Source: Alentia gelatinosa (Eukaryota; Annelida; Polychaeta; Phyllodocida; Polynoidae). Taken from it: a stretch of DNA of 64,000 bases. The translations under genes and the position numbers were made by a program. The notes under the pieces were generated by a model. The model was not told where the DNA came from. It saw nothing but the letters and a program-made list of their open reading frames with translations, and did no database searches. The DNA is taken from assembly GCA_950022655.1 (NCBI GenBank), contig OX465581.1:30041300-30105299 (forward strand), written 5' to 3'. This document shows, in pieces, positions 25,401 through 40,400 of this stretch. Positions within the stretch are counted from its first letter, which is position 1. Each line of letters begins with the position of its first letter.

Positions 25401-28400
25401 GGTCCGTACAGGAAAATACGGACTACCTTCCCATACACGTTTATTATTCTCGGGAGCGGCGCCGACGTCTCGCAACGTAGTAACGGGTACGTCCGGCCTC
25501 AAAAACGGACACTGCATCGCTCGGTTTTCTCGCTTTGCAGTTTATTTCCCCGAAAGCGGTGCAGTGCACTCTCATATGCACGAAGGGTTAAACAACTTTT
25601 CACCCCATTAAAAACCAATGTTAAATTCACTGTTTGTCTCTGGTAATATCTCAGTAAATATCCAACATAGGGAAATCAAACAAAAAATGGCATGTAGCTG
25701 AAGAGCAGGGGAAGAGGACAGATGGATTTCTTTTTATCAAATTGTTATACAAAGATTGTTTTATTTGGTGTTTTCTCCAGCAAACTGCCGAAATTGCAGA
25801 TGACAGGCTGCTGCACCTGTCAAAACGAAAACTCATTCAAAAGTGCATAAATCTTCTAATTCAAACATTCACACTTCTCTGCCATAAAGTTTATTCATAT
25901 GACTTGTCAGAAGAACATCAAACTATCTTTAATTAAGCATATTAATCATGTATGGTGAGGTCAAACATCGATTTGCGTTACACCGGTCGAGCGATAATAC
26001 CAGAAAGCTAGGGTGGTCGAAACTGGCAATACCCTTTGCCCCTAGCGGTCGTGAAACAAACTAAATGTTCCGCTCCCGAGAATAATATTGGTTGTTAAGC
26101 CAAATGAAATCATTAATTTTTTTTTAATTTCGGGTATATAGTAAATATATAACGTCCTGACCATGCTGCACAAGTTACAGAACGAGATGGTAATTTGCAG
26201 TTTGTACAGAACAAGGCGTTTACGCCAAGTAGTGTACAAACCGTAAATTATCATCCTGTTGGTGGAATCAGCCCTTAACCCTTCAAGAGCCACACATCAT
26301 TCACCATGTACCCATATACTATAGCAGGCACCAGAATCAATAAATATTTTAATGACCTACTGGCAACATTTAGCATAATTCTCCGAACCGATTGGACACT
26401 TCCGGTTCAAAATACCCTCCAAATTACCGTATGTAAATTCGCCTGACAAAGGATCAATCTGCCATATTGCTGGTGAATACAAAGTACTGTCAGAGCCTAA
26501 AATGGTGAAAAACTAAATCAATCGACCCTCTTCTGTGCTTTATGAACAAGTAATACTTGAAATCCGATTATTTACATTGTTGAGACATGATTTAAACGTG
26601 CCAACTAGAAGAACATCGGTTGTTTCAACAGTTTGTTGACATCTCGTTTATGGTCTAAACTGGGGCTACCACATAATCATATGATCTGAAGTTGCCAGGG
26701 AAGTGTAATTCTGGCAGAAGAAATGTGTCAGCAGTACCGTATTTAAAACATCCTCACACATTAAATGATATCACAAATGGATGTCCGAACAGTTCCACAG
26801 ACTTAGCATTGCATAAGTGCTTCTCCAAAATGGCCGCCCAGGGTGTTCGTAGCGGCACCTATTTCCATGGGGGGTTCGGAGAATATCTCATAAAATTTGT
26901 ATGGTTCTGCGATTATTTTTCAAAAAGTTACCAAGGAACAAATACAGAGTGGTTCATCCATTCCATACGGGAATGCCATGGCATTGTCCAGCCCTGGCCA
27001 GGGGAATGCCATATGGCATTGTCCTGCCATGGCCAGGGGAATGCCTTAAAGCATAACCCTGCCAGAAAGGGTTAACTGAGTACCGGTGTAGGGAGCCAAA
27101 GTGAACACGCTGAAACTACAGATACCCGTTTAAAAAACACCATTTTCATATATAGGTGCTTAGTACTTTGATTATGTAGGTTCAAGATTATATGTCATTC
27201 TCCAATCTTTTAAATCCATATTTTTTATAAACTTGACAACTGTCATCGTAGCTTCAAAACACAGTTATTCAGAGAGACGATATTAGTAAACTACACTTCA
27301 AAAGTAACAAACAAGACCAAAAACAAAAGTCTAGCCTCAAACCCCCATGAGTTTAGCACTAAGCCTCGTTCTTACTGGCAACCGGAAATGGTGTTTTGTA
27401 AATGGTTATCTGTAGTTTCAGTGGGTCGACGACCCCTGCGATAAACTGTCCTTCCCTGCGATTTGGGGAGTCCAAATATCGCAGGGAGATAAATCGCACA
27501 GTGGGTCAAGGGCTTTAAATTAGTGAACATTTTGTCCCAAAACGGAGGGTTCCGCATATATGTATATATATATACAGATCTAGGTATGGATTGGTCCAGA
27601 TAGCATGCACCGCTAGATCTAGTAAATGGGGGACCAGATCTATACTTTTTTTATATAGTCGAGAACAAGAATATATAATACCGTACCCGATCCCTTATTG
27701 AAATTCAGAGATACCGTAAATAAATTATTGACACTGATTTTAAACATGCTACCGTTACCTTGAAAATGATATATATAGCTATATTACCTCTGAATCAAGT
27801 CGATGCTTTCTAGCTTTGGGGCTATCCGTAAAGTATGTATGCACTGAGAGGGTGTGGCGCCGGTACGTTTGGGGGATGAACAATTCCAGAAATTGTGTGT
27901 GTCCCCTCTTTGTTCTATTACGTACACGATTAGGACGGGGAGGGGTAAAAACTTTAAGAAATTCTGCATACCGGTAGGCCTACATAGTTCATGGATGGCC
28001 CCTTTCCATTTTTAACCTGCTTGGGAGACGTCTACTCAAATTGCCAGAATCTTCCTTGATTCAAATGCTGTTTCAGCCACAGTAAATATTATTGAAGAAC
28101 ATCTATAATATGACAGATATTTGATAGATTAATCTAATTAGATCTAAGATTTAGAGGACATGTGGCTAAATCACCTCTGAATCAAGCCAGTACTACCTTG
28201 AAAATGACAAGTTCCTGTCAAGTGTGAACCATGTTGCTATAGAGTGTCCAGGTAACAACTGTTTCCCGTATAATAGTGGTCCCTTCTATGGGAACGGAAA
28301 CATATCCTGTTCTCACATTAAGAACACCGACAATTACTAGAGGGGGGGGGGGGGGGGGGGATTGAACAAGGTTTCATCTGATTCAGACTCACCAGCCATC

Positions 28401-31400
28401 TATTATATTGGCTATTATCTCACCCCAGATATTTTTTCTCCATAGACTTAACATTTGGAACTCGTATCTAACGCCCATTAGATATTTAGGAAAAATATCA
28501 AATGGGGGATAATATCACAAATGTTAGCCCATTAGTCAATATTAAAGGTGAGATAAATTCAGAAACCCATTCAAGTTTAGGGTCAGAGCTCGATCCCATC
28601 TCATTTGAATCACATAGTAATTCACGCTGCTTCGCCTTGTGAATTACTATGTGATTCAAACTCGATGGGATACGGGCTCAGACCCTAAACTTTCATGGGT
28701 TTCCTCTATAATCTCAAAGTATGTGATATTGTAATTTTTTAGGGGCAAATAATAATTGACACAAGCTAGCCGATCCCAATTCATTAAAATATGAAGAATA
28801 TCACGGATACGGAAGAGCAACAAGTGAAGTCCGTCCATACAGGGGAGGGGGTTTTGAGAATCAGGTAATGTTTTTAGAATAGATTTTAGTGTGGGAATAT
28901 TATATTGAGCATATACCGACCAAACGTTATTCATTTGTTGTAGGTGACAGATTCTTTGATAATTTATCGTTTCTATACATTTAATTACACATTGTTGTTA
29001 TTTGGTCTACAAGTCTAATTGAACAAATTGGACGTTTAACTACCCAAACAACCAAAAAAGTTTGGGCTACTAGTTAACCTACAAGTTTCAGCCTCTATAA
29101 TGTGGCCTTCGTCGATATGTTTATATGCATCTGTCAGTCCCATAAGGCAATCTCTTATGAACAAATATATTTGATCTATTTCAGTTGCACTTCAACGGTG
29201 GGTTTGCATTAAAGAAAAGGAGGGGGGGTATGAAAAAAAGAAAACAACGCTTTAAGTTGTAATGAATAAAATATGATAGAGCAACGTATTAGATAAAATG
29301 ATAGGAGTATCGTATGACGGGGCGTGTGGTGAATCCGAGGTATGACTCGAAATTTTTTAGACAATATTGGGAACGGATCTTCATCCACTACCAACAATCT
29401 AGAAAATTTGAAATAACGTATTAGATAAAAGTTGAAATGTAAACTTTTACGTCTTTATCATTACCCCTACTCATCTTGGTTCTCTTATAATTTCAGATTT
29501 TTCATCATCAAAGATGGCTTCTTGTTGTACTATCCCGACAGTGAGCGTAAGGATTTTGAAAAGAGGAGGTGTTTTAATATACATCCTAAGGTAATTTTCT
29601 TTTAAACCTATGGAGTTTTATTTATCGCTAGAAATATCAAACTAGAAGGGATTTTCCTGTCGTATAGATATTATATTTAGCAATGTCGTACCACGACCGT
29701 GTAGTCCTATGAAAAATAGCATTCGTGTGGTTGATATGCAATTGTATTTACTAAAACATGTTAATTCGTATATGCACCAAGAGTGTTTTACTTTGACTCA
29801 GGTTAGTCCCTATATACCCTGAATACTAGAGAACTCGACCCGTAAAAAACTCGACCCGTTTTAAGAACTCGACCCGTGTTAAGAACTCGACCCGTTTTGA
29901 ATCTTCCCTACTCAAGTATCTCAACTGTGAATAAGTACTATATTTAGTAGTAAGTACGTTATCTTGAACTCAAATTTGGCCTTCTCTTGGGGAGAAAACA
30001 AACAGATTTCACCAAACAATTTCTGTTGACAAACAGAACTCGCTACCCTTAATCCTCCCTATCCCTAACCCTAACCCTAACCCTAACCCTAACCCTAACC
30101 CTATTCCAACCCTAACCCTACCTCTAAACCCAGCTGGACTTATTTGCTATATCCGCTGGTTTATTTGTCTAAAAGCTACTCTGATCAGACCTTTTCTTGT
30201 ATATGTCTTATCCATATGTATCTGAAACGGGTTGAGTTCTCCAGTCGATTTCTCCAAAACGGGTCGAGTTCTGACAGCTACGGGTCGAGATCTCCAGTAA
30301 CCTATACCCTTAGGGTCCCCTTGGTCGTTAACAAACAACCAGCATACTTTTGTTTCGTGCGGATCTAGATTTCAATGCAAAATATGAATACACAATTATG
30401 TCTCCCGATTGATTTATCAATTTCAATTCTTTAGCCCTTATATTTCAAAGCAACCTATATAACCTATAAAAACCTATAATTTTCACAGCCATACAGATTG
30501 TTGTGTACAGGACGTTTCAGAAGTTAACAAAGTCTGATTGTCAAATGATAAGAAATCCACATTATCAGTGTATTTTGGAGATGTTAAAAGCGTCTAAGAA
30601 TCAATAGTTTGTATAACTTCCTGAGTTTGGCTTTAAAAAATAATATAAGTTTTAGATAAACATATCTCCACAACAGCCCGTAGTCGGTTTCATTGATGGC
30701 TTTATTAGAAGAGTGAACGTTCACACGTTTCGGCTACGATATCCGTCTTTTTCAATTAAAAAGATATCAAACCCGTGCTGACCAAGACAATCTCATTTAA
30801 AAGCTACTGATGTGGTCTGTCTGTCAAGCATTACTGACATCTGAATTATGTAAATGCAAGTGGTAATATTATTTCACGAAGGATGTTATTCCATATATAA
30901 GGTCTTATTCATTTATTCATTAACGGAGAAACTTTTACTTTATTAAGGAGGGCCTTTATCTTTTCAAAGGAGGGGTTTTAAACCTATTTTGTTAAATATT
31001 TACTATGGTCTGCCTTCATGATTTTTACTTTTGCTCTGGGCGATAAAATAATGTTCAGGTAATATAATTGCACCAGTGATGATTGACAACTAGTCGTTGG
31101 TTGATTGTTGGTGTAATCAAAGATAGATTATGTTAGTTACAAAATATCCGTACATTAGAATATAGGTATTTTAATCACATCCGCACGCCTCTGCCATCAC
31201 AAAAGACCATTGACGCGTCTGACCACCTGCTGGGGTGTGAATTGTGTTGGCGTCTTCTCTGTGCCCTCACTTGTGCACCACGGACATTTTACAAGAAGAA
31301 GTTTACCGATCTTTTATTATTTTGAAATTATTCTTCATAATATTGGGACTCTCACAAATAAAGCATAATCGACGATAACATCTCAATCGATGACCCATGA

Positions 31401-34400
31401 CCTATATCATGTACACCTATATTCACACTATGGTCGACTAACAACAACAAAAAGCACTATGTTATTCATTTCAGGGAATTGTGCCACTAGGAGGAGTTAT
31501 TGTAAAAGCAAGCGGGGAACAAGGTCACCCTTTTTCAATAAATATCGTCAGTGAAGAAATAAATGTGAGTATATTTGAAAGTAAGCTTTGCATACAGTTG
31601 GATGTCCCTGAGTCTCTGCACTTTTATGTCAGTCCCGATCCACTTGTCAAATTATCGTTCACGTTTTGACTGGTGTTTAACGGAGGGTTTATTGGGCTTA
31701 TTTATGGCATTTTCAAATTCTTTGATCAATTTCAAGAATTTGTTTTATTTTGAAAAGGCTAAATTAAAAATATGCAATCTGGACCGAAACCCTACTAATG
31801 CTAATCTCCCCTGTTTCTCCAGGCACACCAACAGTGCCTAGATTCGTAACAACAATGTTGATATAAATTACAAATACTATTAATGGTGTTTACAAATACC
31901 CTATGTTATTTTTATTTACGGATTTATTGAGAACGATTATAAAAATTATACACTGTATTTCATGATGGTATCATAGGGGAATATGGTGCTGGCTGCAGAA
32001 AGTGAATATGAGCGCGACCGATGGGTGAGCGCGCTAAGGATGGCCTGCCGCGTGTAAGTAGATATTAAACAGTTGTTATTCTTTGTGCCTTGATTATTCA
32101 TTCTCTGAATACACGAAATATTTTCTTGTTGAATACTATCATCCAAAGTTGATTACTTAAATGTATATGTGCGTACCTATGTGCGTAGTTCTGTATTTAA
32201 CTCGAGTATCGGTCCACAAAGATTCTAAGTTTTCAGTCCTTGAGATGCCAACTTTATGTGTTTGTATGATGTTGGGAAAGGCTGACCAGTATCCGGTTAC
32301 ATGCTGAATAGAATTAACGTTCCACATATAGTGTCAAAACAGAATAGTTAAACGCCATTGTCTTAATGGTGTTACCCATACCCCGGGATTGTATGTCATT
32401 TAGATTACTGAGTTCTTGTATTGCTGCATTGCAGGACATGGCGTAATGTGGAGCTTGGTGAAAGTATAATTCAACAACTTGAAACTCAGGGATTACAAAT
32501 GGCCAAAGAAAAACAGGATTATTTTGGTAAGTTTATTAAATGTCATTTCTTCGCATGAATTAGTTACCTATCGCGACTCCGTCACTACCATCTGAATATT
32601 TGCGATCACACAGGTAAATAATATATGCCTCCAGAGAGGTAAATCCCCGCCATCAGTACAACTTGTAATCACCCGCTGCTCTGTCACTGTCCTTCGTGGG
32701 AGTCAGCCATGCATACCCGACAAGTGTCTGTATTCCTTTTTTGGCGAAAAATTGGGAATTTTCTCACATCCTGATGAAGGGCTTGATATGCCCCAAACAT
32801 GTCGGTATAAATATCTCTTATAACAGCCTTGTTATTTACCTAATAGGCCTAGACCATCACCGAGTTAGTGGGAATATTTTCCTTATAGATCTTTCCTTAG
32901 AAACGTTTCCCTGATTTTCCTATGGTATCCCTCATATTGCAAATTAGCGCCATTTTGGCACATCCTATTTAACAGTGGCGATTCTATACGTCAAGTGCTT
33001 AGTGTTGACGTCGTCGGTCGCGTTTCAATGCATTCAGCCATGCTAATAAAATTTAGCTGGTGGCAACCGAAAGTTTGCCACTCACCAATCAGTTGATACT
33101 GTTTATGAAGTGATAGCGAATTTCATGAAGAGCACTTCTATATTTCTTTTAGTAGTCAAAATCTTATATTGTAACCTAACAGCTGATGTGAAACTAGATT
33201 GATAACTGATACAGTTGGTTTTTTTTTTTTTTATTAAAAACCAAGATATTTGGTAATTTAGGCTATTGTAAAACCTTCCTGATATATTCCATAGGAATGC
33301 ATTATAGCATAATTGCATTCTTTACAATGGTGTTACCTCAAGAGCGCAGATGTCTTACTCGACGAATTCGTCACATATACCCAGTGCCGTTATCAACTGA
33401 TCTTTTTCTCTTTGCTTAATAGCAACTCTATATTTGTAGTTCATGTGTGTTAGGCACGGAATGGTAATTGGTTCGCCGTGCTCTTCCTGTCAAGGATTAG
33501 TTAGGTTTAAATTTAAAGTAGAGAATTGTCTGAGGGCCGTTGGCGTGAATTATGTGTCTCGTACACTCACGCCGAAGGTGCAGGAGACCGCATACAAAGT
33601 CCAGTGGGGCGCAAAATCGGTTATGTCTCGGAGTAAAACTAAATTAGAGTTCTCCAATGAAGGTGTTACCTTTTAGCCTCTCATTAGTGATTACTAGCAA
33701 CTTGCAACAGTGATAGCGACATGCATACAGGTAAATAAAGAGCGTATATCATATTATGACAGAGTTGGCAGTTTTCCTCTGTTGCTAGGAAAGCTTTGTT
33801 TTTATTTTCAGTTTATACAATTTTTTTTTGTATATGATAAAGACAGAATAAATTGGGTCTTATTCACACCAATAAACAGTAATTATAACCTCCCCACACC
33901 CCCCAGCCCCATTCTATGGTCAATAACGATGCGTTTTTCATTTTTTCTCAGTTTACTCTGTGACAGTAAATTCCACATGAAAAAATATGTCCTTATTCTT
34001 TAATAACTCACATCCCTGTTATAATCTTGATGCATGCCACTTCGTGAAGTTAGACCCTTTATCTAGCTTTTTGTAAAAAAAAAAAAAAAAATCAATGCAT
34101 GTGGTCAGTGCTTAGTCATGATATATTCAAATTTCATATTTCTCTTTGAAAATGTAGACAAAATAACATTTTAATTCTAACAAAAGGTGAGTCACGGCAT
34201 GTCCCCTATTACGCTCGAGATAAAAAGGAAAAGGTGGAAAATTTCATCATAGGATGACTAAAGACAGTGTCAGTGCATGTTAATCATCGCCTAACCTGGT
34301 AATAATCCAAATCTGCCCAACAACCCCGTCTCCACAACTGCAAAGTGTGCCCCGCCCCATTCAAGGCTGTTCAGTCTCTAGCGGTACGACTGCTTGCTGA

Positions 34401-37400
34401 GCCTACAGAGATCAAAGAGAGCGGCAAGGAACCAAGCCTGGCTAGGCCCCGGGCCGGGTGATCGGACTTAATAGACAATAATGGAAAGTTTGGTAACTTC
34501 TGTTCTATTCAAAATCTCGGAAAATTGTTTTTAGACCTATAACCACCCGTCTCCCCTACAAATCGGTTTATTATACTTGTATATAAAATGGGGGGATACG
34601 TATCATAGCTATTTAAAAGGCCTACTCAGAATCAGGAACAGTTGGTGAAGTGCGTACAGTGTCAATCTTAAGGTAGGGCAGTCAGTCATTACCCTAACAT
34701 AAAGTTCACCGATTCTGACCGACCCAACTGATCCGTCGGGCAAAGGTGTGATCGGAAAGAATCGGCGTGTTGCTGCCTTATAGGCTTTAGATGCTAGGGC
34801 AACACCATGACCCGATGTCAATGGGTAGCTAGACTATTTGTTATTGTATTTATGGGTAGATCTGTATTTATGCCTGAGCTTATTCCATTTATAGTGATTT
34901 TCTATGCATCCAAATGTGAGCTTGCTAAGCGTGATGTGGTGTGACCATGGCAAAGAGACTGCCAATGACCCCTAGGCTAGTTTCACCGGAAGCCATTGGT
35001 CATAGTAATGCACAATTGGTTATATGGTCTATTTTCGCTTTGTTCACTTTGGGGCCAGACAGATGAAAAAGCTGCACGTGATTGACGTATCTGTCTATCT
35101 ATAAAGGGCGGCTGTTGGTTTTACGGCCCTGACCACGAGATCCCGCGATTGATGACTTTGTCTGATGTGAATACCAGTTTCATATAGCTACGACTACCCT
35201 ACCTTCCCTGGTTCATCAAATGTAAACAGGGCACACTTACGTTGACTATGATAGTTATCAAGTCCCTTTGAGATCAGACTAAATAACAAGCCATGTTATG
35301 TTTAGAGTATATCATCAGCGCCTCAGAATTTTAACAATGGTTTTTCAGAGGCTTATTTAAAATTGTCGTTTCCCCAAAATTTACTTTACGCATAGCCACG
35401 AAATGAAAATAAGTAGACTTAAGCACGCCACCACTGTCAGATTAAATCATTCGTTCTGATCACGTCATATGGCTGGATGTTTGATTAACTCTAATGGTTG
35501 TTATTCACGGGGAAATAGGATTTAGATCACAACACAAAAAACTCAAGCCTTGGCAATTGAGCTCGTCTACCTGACTGTTTGACATTCAGCTGCGGTCGGG
35601 GTTAAGGTTGAATTATTGCTGCCTTTTAGTACAACATATTTCCAGTCCAGCCGTCTGCTGGCTGCTTGCCAAACGAGAGTTCGGGCCATTTCTACACCAG
35701 GGAAATGTGTATAGGTTGTAGGTTTTTTTATCGGTTAAAAACTATTCAATATCGAATCTGACCTCCATACGTTTCGAAGACAAAACTCTCTGTTTTTGTG
35801 CTCATCTTACGTCTGTTTTCCAACAGGTAAGAAAGAGTGATTTATTGAAAAGTACATACATGGATAAGAGTGCTCTACTGTGCAATAAATTATGAACATA
35901 GTTATAAATAATTTGTCCCGTTCCACCCCATATCAGCACACCTTAAGAGAAAATCCCTCCGTAGTCATCCTGTGCGTGCTGATACAACACATTTCTTGTT
36001 GCACTCCTAATGCTTGGGTTACAACTGTCGGTGGATAATTTCACTGCCCCCCTGACACCATTCGTGAATGTTGTTCAGAGGTCAGTCGCGGGGGTCAGTG
36101 TACGGAGTACCTACCTACACACACCGGCTGTGTAAGATTATGCCTCTAGGTTGACTAGAGTAGAGTGGAGTTGGCCCCGGCCTCGCGTTATATAATAATT
36201 TTCGCTCACGTCAGTGCTCCCTTTGTATAATTTGATTTATGACATGATACCTGACCAGTCGTCAGGCTGAGGACTCTCTAGGCTAGAAAAAAGTTGTTTG
36301 AAAAAATCGTCTATAATGATCCTTGAATTACCTGTTTGTAGGAGCTAGTGAAGATATTGCTTTGAGTTCCTTCTGCCTTTTTTCACAAGTCGTGCTTGTT
36401 CAATGTTTTGAGTAGTTAGTAACCAGACTGTAATCACCCTGTGTAAATTTTCTTCATTGATTTTACTGCTGCACCTCTATGATAGGAAGGTGCCTAAGAA
36501 AATAGCATAAATAAGCATTATTGGATTAACGAATTATATTCTTATAAATTACCTCATGAGAATATTTTGAAAGAAAATGATGTACTAAATAAACCCAAAC
36601 TTTACATTATCACTTATGGTTGACTGATTTTGCCCACGTCATAGCGTAGAAATAGCGTTATATTGTAGTCTAGAAATATTTTTTCGAGGTAATTTCAACA
36701 AGTATGCTTAAGTGTTGAGTGATCTTACTTTCCTAATGTTTTCCGAGTATAGAAAGTTGTGTGGTTTATAAAATTCTCCTATTCTGCTTAGGTGTGCCCG
36801 GTTATAATGCGTATGTTGTACATACGCAACATGTAGGTAAAACCCGAGATCCGCCTCCCCCGCTGCCCCTTCTTTTCTCACAGCACTCCACCTTCGTTGA
36901 CGAGTTTCTGACCCGGAAGTTAGTAACTTAGTGGTTGCTACACCCAGCTGCACTCTCATTTACTATTTACCATTGACTAGAGACTATAATCAAGAGTGCC
37001 ACATCGTAATGGTTGTTCAAAAGTCTTATATGATGTAGTTTTAGCCCTAACCTCTCCGAGCCACACATAGCTGTTCTTTGGTTATATCTATACAGTGATT
37101 ATTCATGTGTGTCGGAATGATGCCCCAAGATATTTCCGGAGACACCCCAGAAATACGTCCCAACATAGGTCCCGTGTCATAGTGAATAATAGGTGTGGCA
37201 TATGGCATGTCGGCCAGTACTTGGGCAAGTATTCATTGCCCACCACCTACCATTCATCAGGTGTGTCGGTCTGGTAGGCAGCTAGCAACCAGGATATGCT
37301 TCTAATAGCAATACTCACCTTGGGCGAAGACGATTAGGCGCTCCATAAGCCATATCATATTAGAACGAGAGTGTCTTTGACGGAAGTATTACGAGTTATA

Positions 37401-40400
37401 GTGAACTTGTAAATATATACTCCAAGTGGCATACTACATTGTTATACTCAAAGGTTGATAAGATGTGTAGGGTCCCCAAAGAAAACGTGGTCCGTTCAGA
37501 AACTGACAAATAACGGATATCCTTGATTATAATTAATTCTCGGAGAGAAACGTACACTAACAAAATGAGAATATGTGGGGATCGTTTTGTGAATGTTAAT
37601 TTAACTGTTGTTATTGCGTGTTTTGTCTTCCTTGTATATGTATTGTTTTTATGCGGCGTTCTCTAGTTCTCTGCATCGCTTCTCACACATCTCTGACTCC
37701 TATATCAAAATGTGCCCAAACTATGGATGTAATTGCATGTACATGTATGTTTTTTGTAGACATGTATCTATGTCTTCAGCCAGAAAATACAACTCTAATG
37801 CACAGTGTTGGCGAAGTCGCATGGCACACATTTGGTTCACACTGGAGGGTGGCACAGGTGTATATTTATCTGGGTGTACGTGTCAGTGAGAACGTTGGCA
37901 GGGGGTGTGGGACGGGATCCATTGCGACGCATCACATGCCGAGTGAGCTTCTTTTGCACAGTACTGTATACCTGTGCGGGTGTCTACACTGTATTGCCAC
38001 GGCGTTTTTAACACGGGGACGTAATGATACATCGTATATCTTATAACGACGATATCCTTTAGCTAGTAAATAGATGTTACAAAACATAATCGGTTGGAAA
38101 TGATGGTCAGGATTAGATTTCCTTGTCGCCATCATTTCGGGATCTACATATCTTATATGTATGAATATTTCACAATTACGAAAATTTACGCACCTCATAT
38201 GATTGTAGTTTCAACGGGAAAGAGTATTCTGTCCTTACCTTGTTTTTAGACACCCACTAATTGTACATCTTCTTAGGAAACCACATATCAAGTATGTCGT
38301 GATCTGTAGAGGGTTATGACTATTATCAGCTATTAAGATATGATGGTAAATGAATAAGTACCGTAAAACCCCGCTCATAAGCCAATTATTTAGGGATTTT
38401 TGACAAAAAAAACAGAGATATAAAGATGTGGTGTTCTATAGTGATATCCTATATTGCAAAAGTTCATTGAAACGTTCATATATTATATTCTATACCCAAA
38501 ATTCTACAAAAAGTTGTGAGTAGGGGGCGAAACATAATGAACCCTTTGTCAAAATCGGAGTAGATAGTCTAGGAGTTGTAATCACACTACCAAAAAGGCT
38601 TTCCTTTGAGGCAGTGATAGATTATACCGGTTGCCGGCAAAAGACCACTTAAAATCCGGTTGTAACTAAAAGAAAGTAACTTCATTGATGTGTAGTGTGG
38701 TAGGTGTCCGGTACTTCCCCCTAGTATTAGACAGGGAATGATTGCTCAGTAAGATGTAATTGTTAGTCGATAAAAGGATATGGAACTTTACATTGTATAC
38801 AAGCACTGGTCACGATACAGAATTTATAGAATACCGAGTCGAACAGGGATTGGGCCTTTTAGGATAAGTCCAAGTATATGACTCAGAAAGCGTGCACTGT
38901 TAGTTTTGTTTAGGAGGTCACTCGGAAACATATTCCCCCGGTTCTCCAATTTGCCCAGTGTTAGTCTTCAATAAAGTCGCCATTTTTTTGCCCGACTAAA
39001 GGTGATGTTTACTCACCAAGAGAAAGGATTATTCAGGTCAATCATCACAGGAAGGAGACCTAGCTAATCCCAATGATAGATAACATACTGTCAATATTGT
39101 GCTATCAAAAGATATTGATAAACTCAAATACCAGAGGAGTATAAAGTGCCACAGAGGGAAATCACATACATATCCAGAATCTTGCTTGGTTTTTTGGTAT
39201 TCTTTTTTTATAATTTTTGTGACGTACAACTTGAGCGGTAGCTACCACTTAGATAAGACATGGCCACGTCCTGATAATGATTGTTGGTATTAATTATATG
39301 CAACCCCCACCCCCCACACTCACCCCACATACACATAGGCCTACACCTTTATTGCTCCAGCTGACGACTGGGCCGAGAGCCAGCTGGGGAAATACCCGCA
39401 GTGTGGAGAGCGTCCCTGCCCCGCCTAACAACCACTTGAACTCCCTTGCCGACCATTGACACGATACCGCTAAGGAGACTCACTCTACTACTTTTCCTCG
39501 GTTTAATGTTTTTAGTCTCCCACACGTTATTTTCGCCACACCACTTCACACTTCCCTGTATGAATTCTCCAAAATTGTATGGTGGAAGCACTCCATGGTT
39601 TCCCATGTTTTTCCTGGTTGAAATAAGAAACAAAAAGGTTGTTGAATTAGCCATGGCAAATTGTGAAATGTAGTCAACTGACTGATAACAGCGGCATGCA
39701 TAGGCGATGATCATTGGACACCCGGTTCAAGTCGTATGATGTTCGTAGTAACAGTAGCTTACTTACAATTTATGAAGTGTATAACTCGCTCGGATCACAT
39801 ACATTTGTTTGTACTACACTAATGTGGCAGTCTTCAGTGATTGCCTTCTAATTACCAATTACCATTTTTCTAAAACGTGTACAGAAACGTGTGTTCTAGT
39901 TTCATGTGCAATAAGGATGTCTATAAAACGCCCTGTATTCCATTCAAATAATGATAAATGAGGAATAACATACACATTTGTAAGTAGACCTGGCATAGTT
40001 TAAGGGAGTATACACCATATTCCCTTCCTTATCGTCAGCGCCCCAAGGGATTATAACGTGCCCTCTTCGAACATAACGGCACGACTATCATAACTCAATA
40101 TCGGGAACATCTTTAGCGGTTCAGTAAACGCATTACATTATCCCCTGGTAACTACCCGTACTGTAATACCTCATAACTATGTGCCACTATATCTCAATGA
40201 AAAGTAAAGTACCAAGTAAATATTCTCGACGGAGCTCAGAACGTTTGAACAAGTGATTGGTGGGTATGACTAGAAATTCACCTTTCATGGGAACACTTTT
40301 CATGTACATGTACTTAATACTATATATTCATAATGTACATTTACCTTATGTTAGAGATTATGGGGATGCACGATACCTCCATGATCATATGGATATATTG

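Larger units (their letters stand above)
22455..29496 (+). other. PLEKHD1 intron 1 (7 kb), repeat-rich
   Basis: It holds a short GC hairpin near 22855-22885 (GCGAACGC and GCGTTCGC arms), foldback elements at 23331-23483 and 28550-28715, a degenerate tandem block at 23760-25170, a palindromic minisatellite at 26969-27064, a run of about 20 G at 28341-28360 and several clusters of AGATCTAG-type words (22550-22950, 27580-27640). A 127-codon open frame at 26692-27075 overlaps the minisatellite and has no recognisable domain, so I do not call it. Confidence 0.7.
29591..31474 (+). other. PLEKHD1 intron 2
   Basis: It contains the telomere-like composite at 29831-30293. The remainder (30300-31474) is AT-rich with no coding block or repeat that I can support. 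Confidence 0.7.

Noticed and set aside
26692..27075. A 127-codon open frame in PLEKHD1 intron 1
   Set aside because: Its 3' third is the palindromic minisatellite, and the rest shows no domain or codon bias.
30063..30120. A real chromosome end
   Set aside because: Coding exons of one gene lie on both sides, and the tract is under 60 bp.
37608..38046. Overlapping plus-strand open frames in intron 5
   Set aside because: They lie in several overlapping frames, are rich in Cys and His without a pattern and have no acceptor or donor context.
39349..39714. A 121-codon minus-strand open frame in intron 5
   Set aside because: No recognisable domain, no splice support on the minus strand and no paralogue seen in the window. 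A tiny nested gene cannot be excluded.
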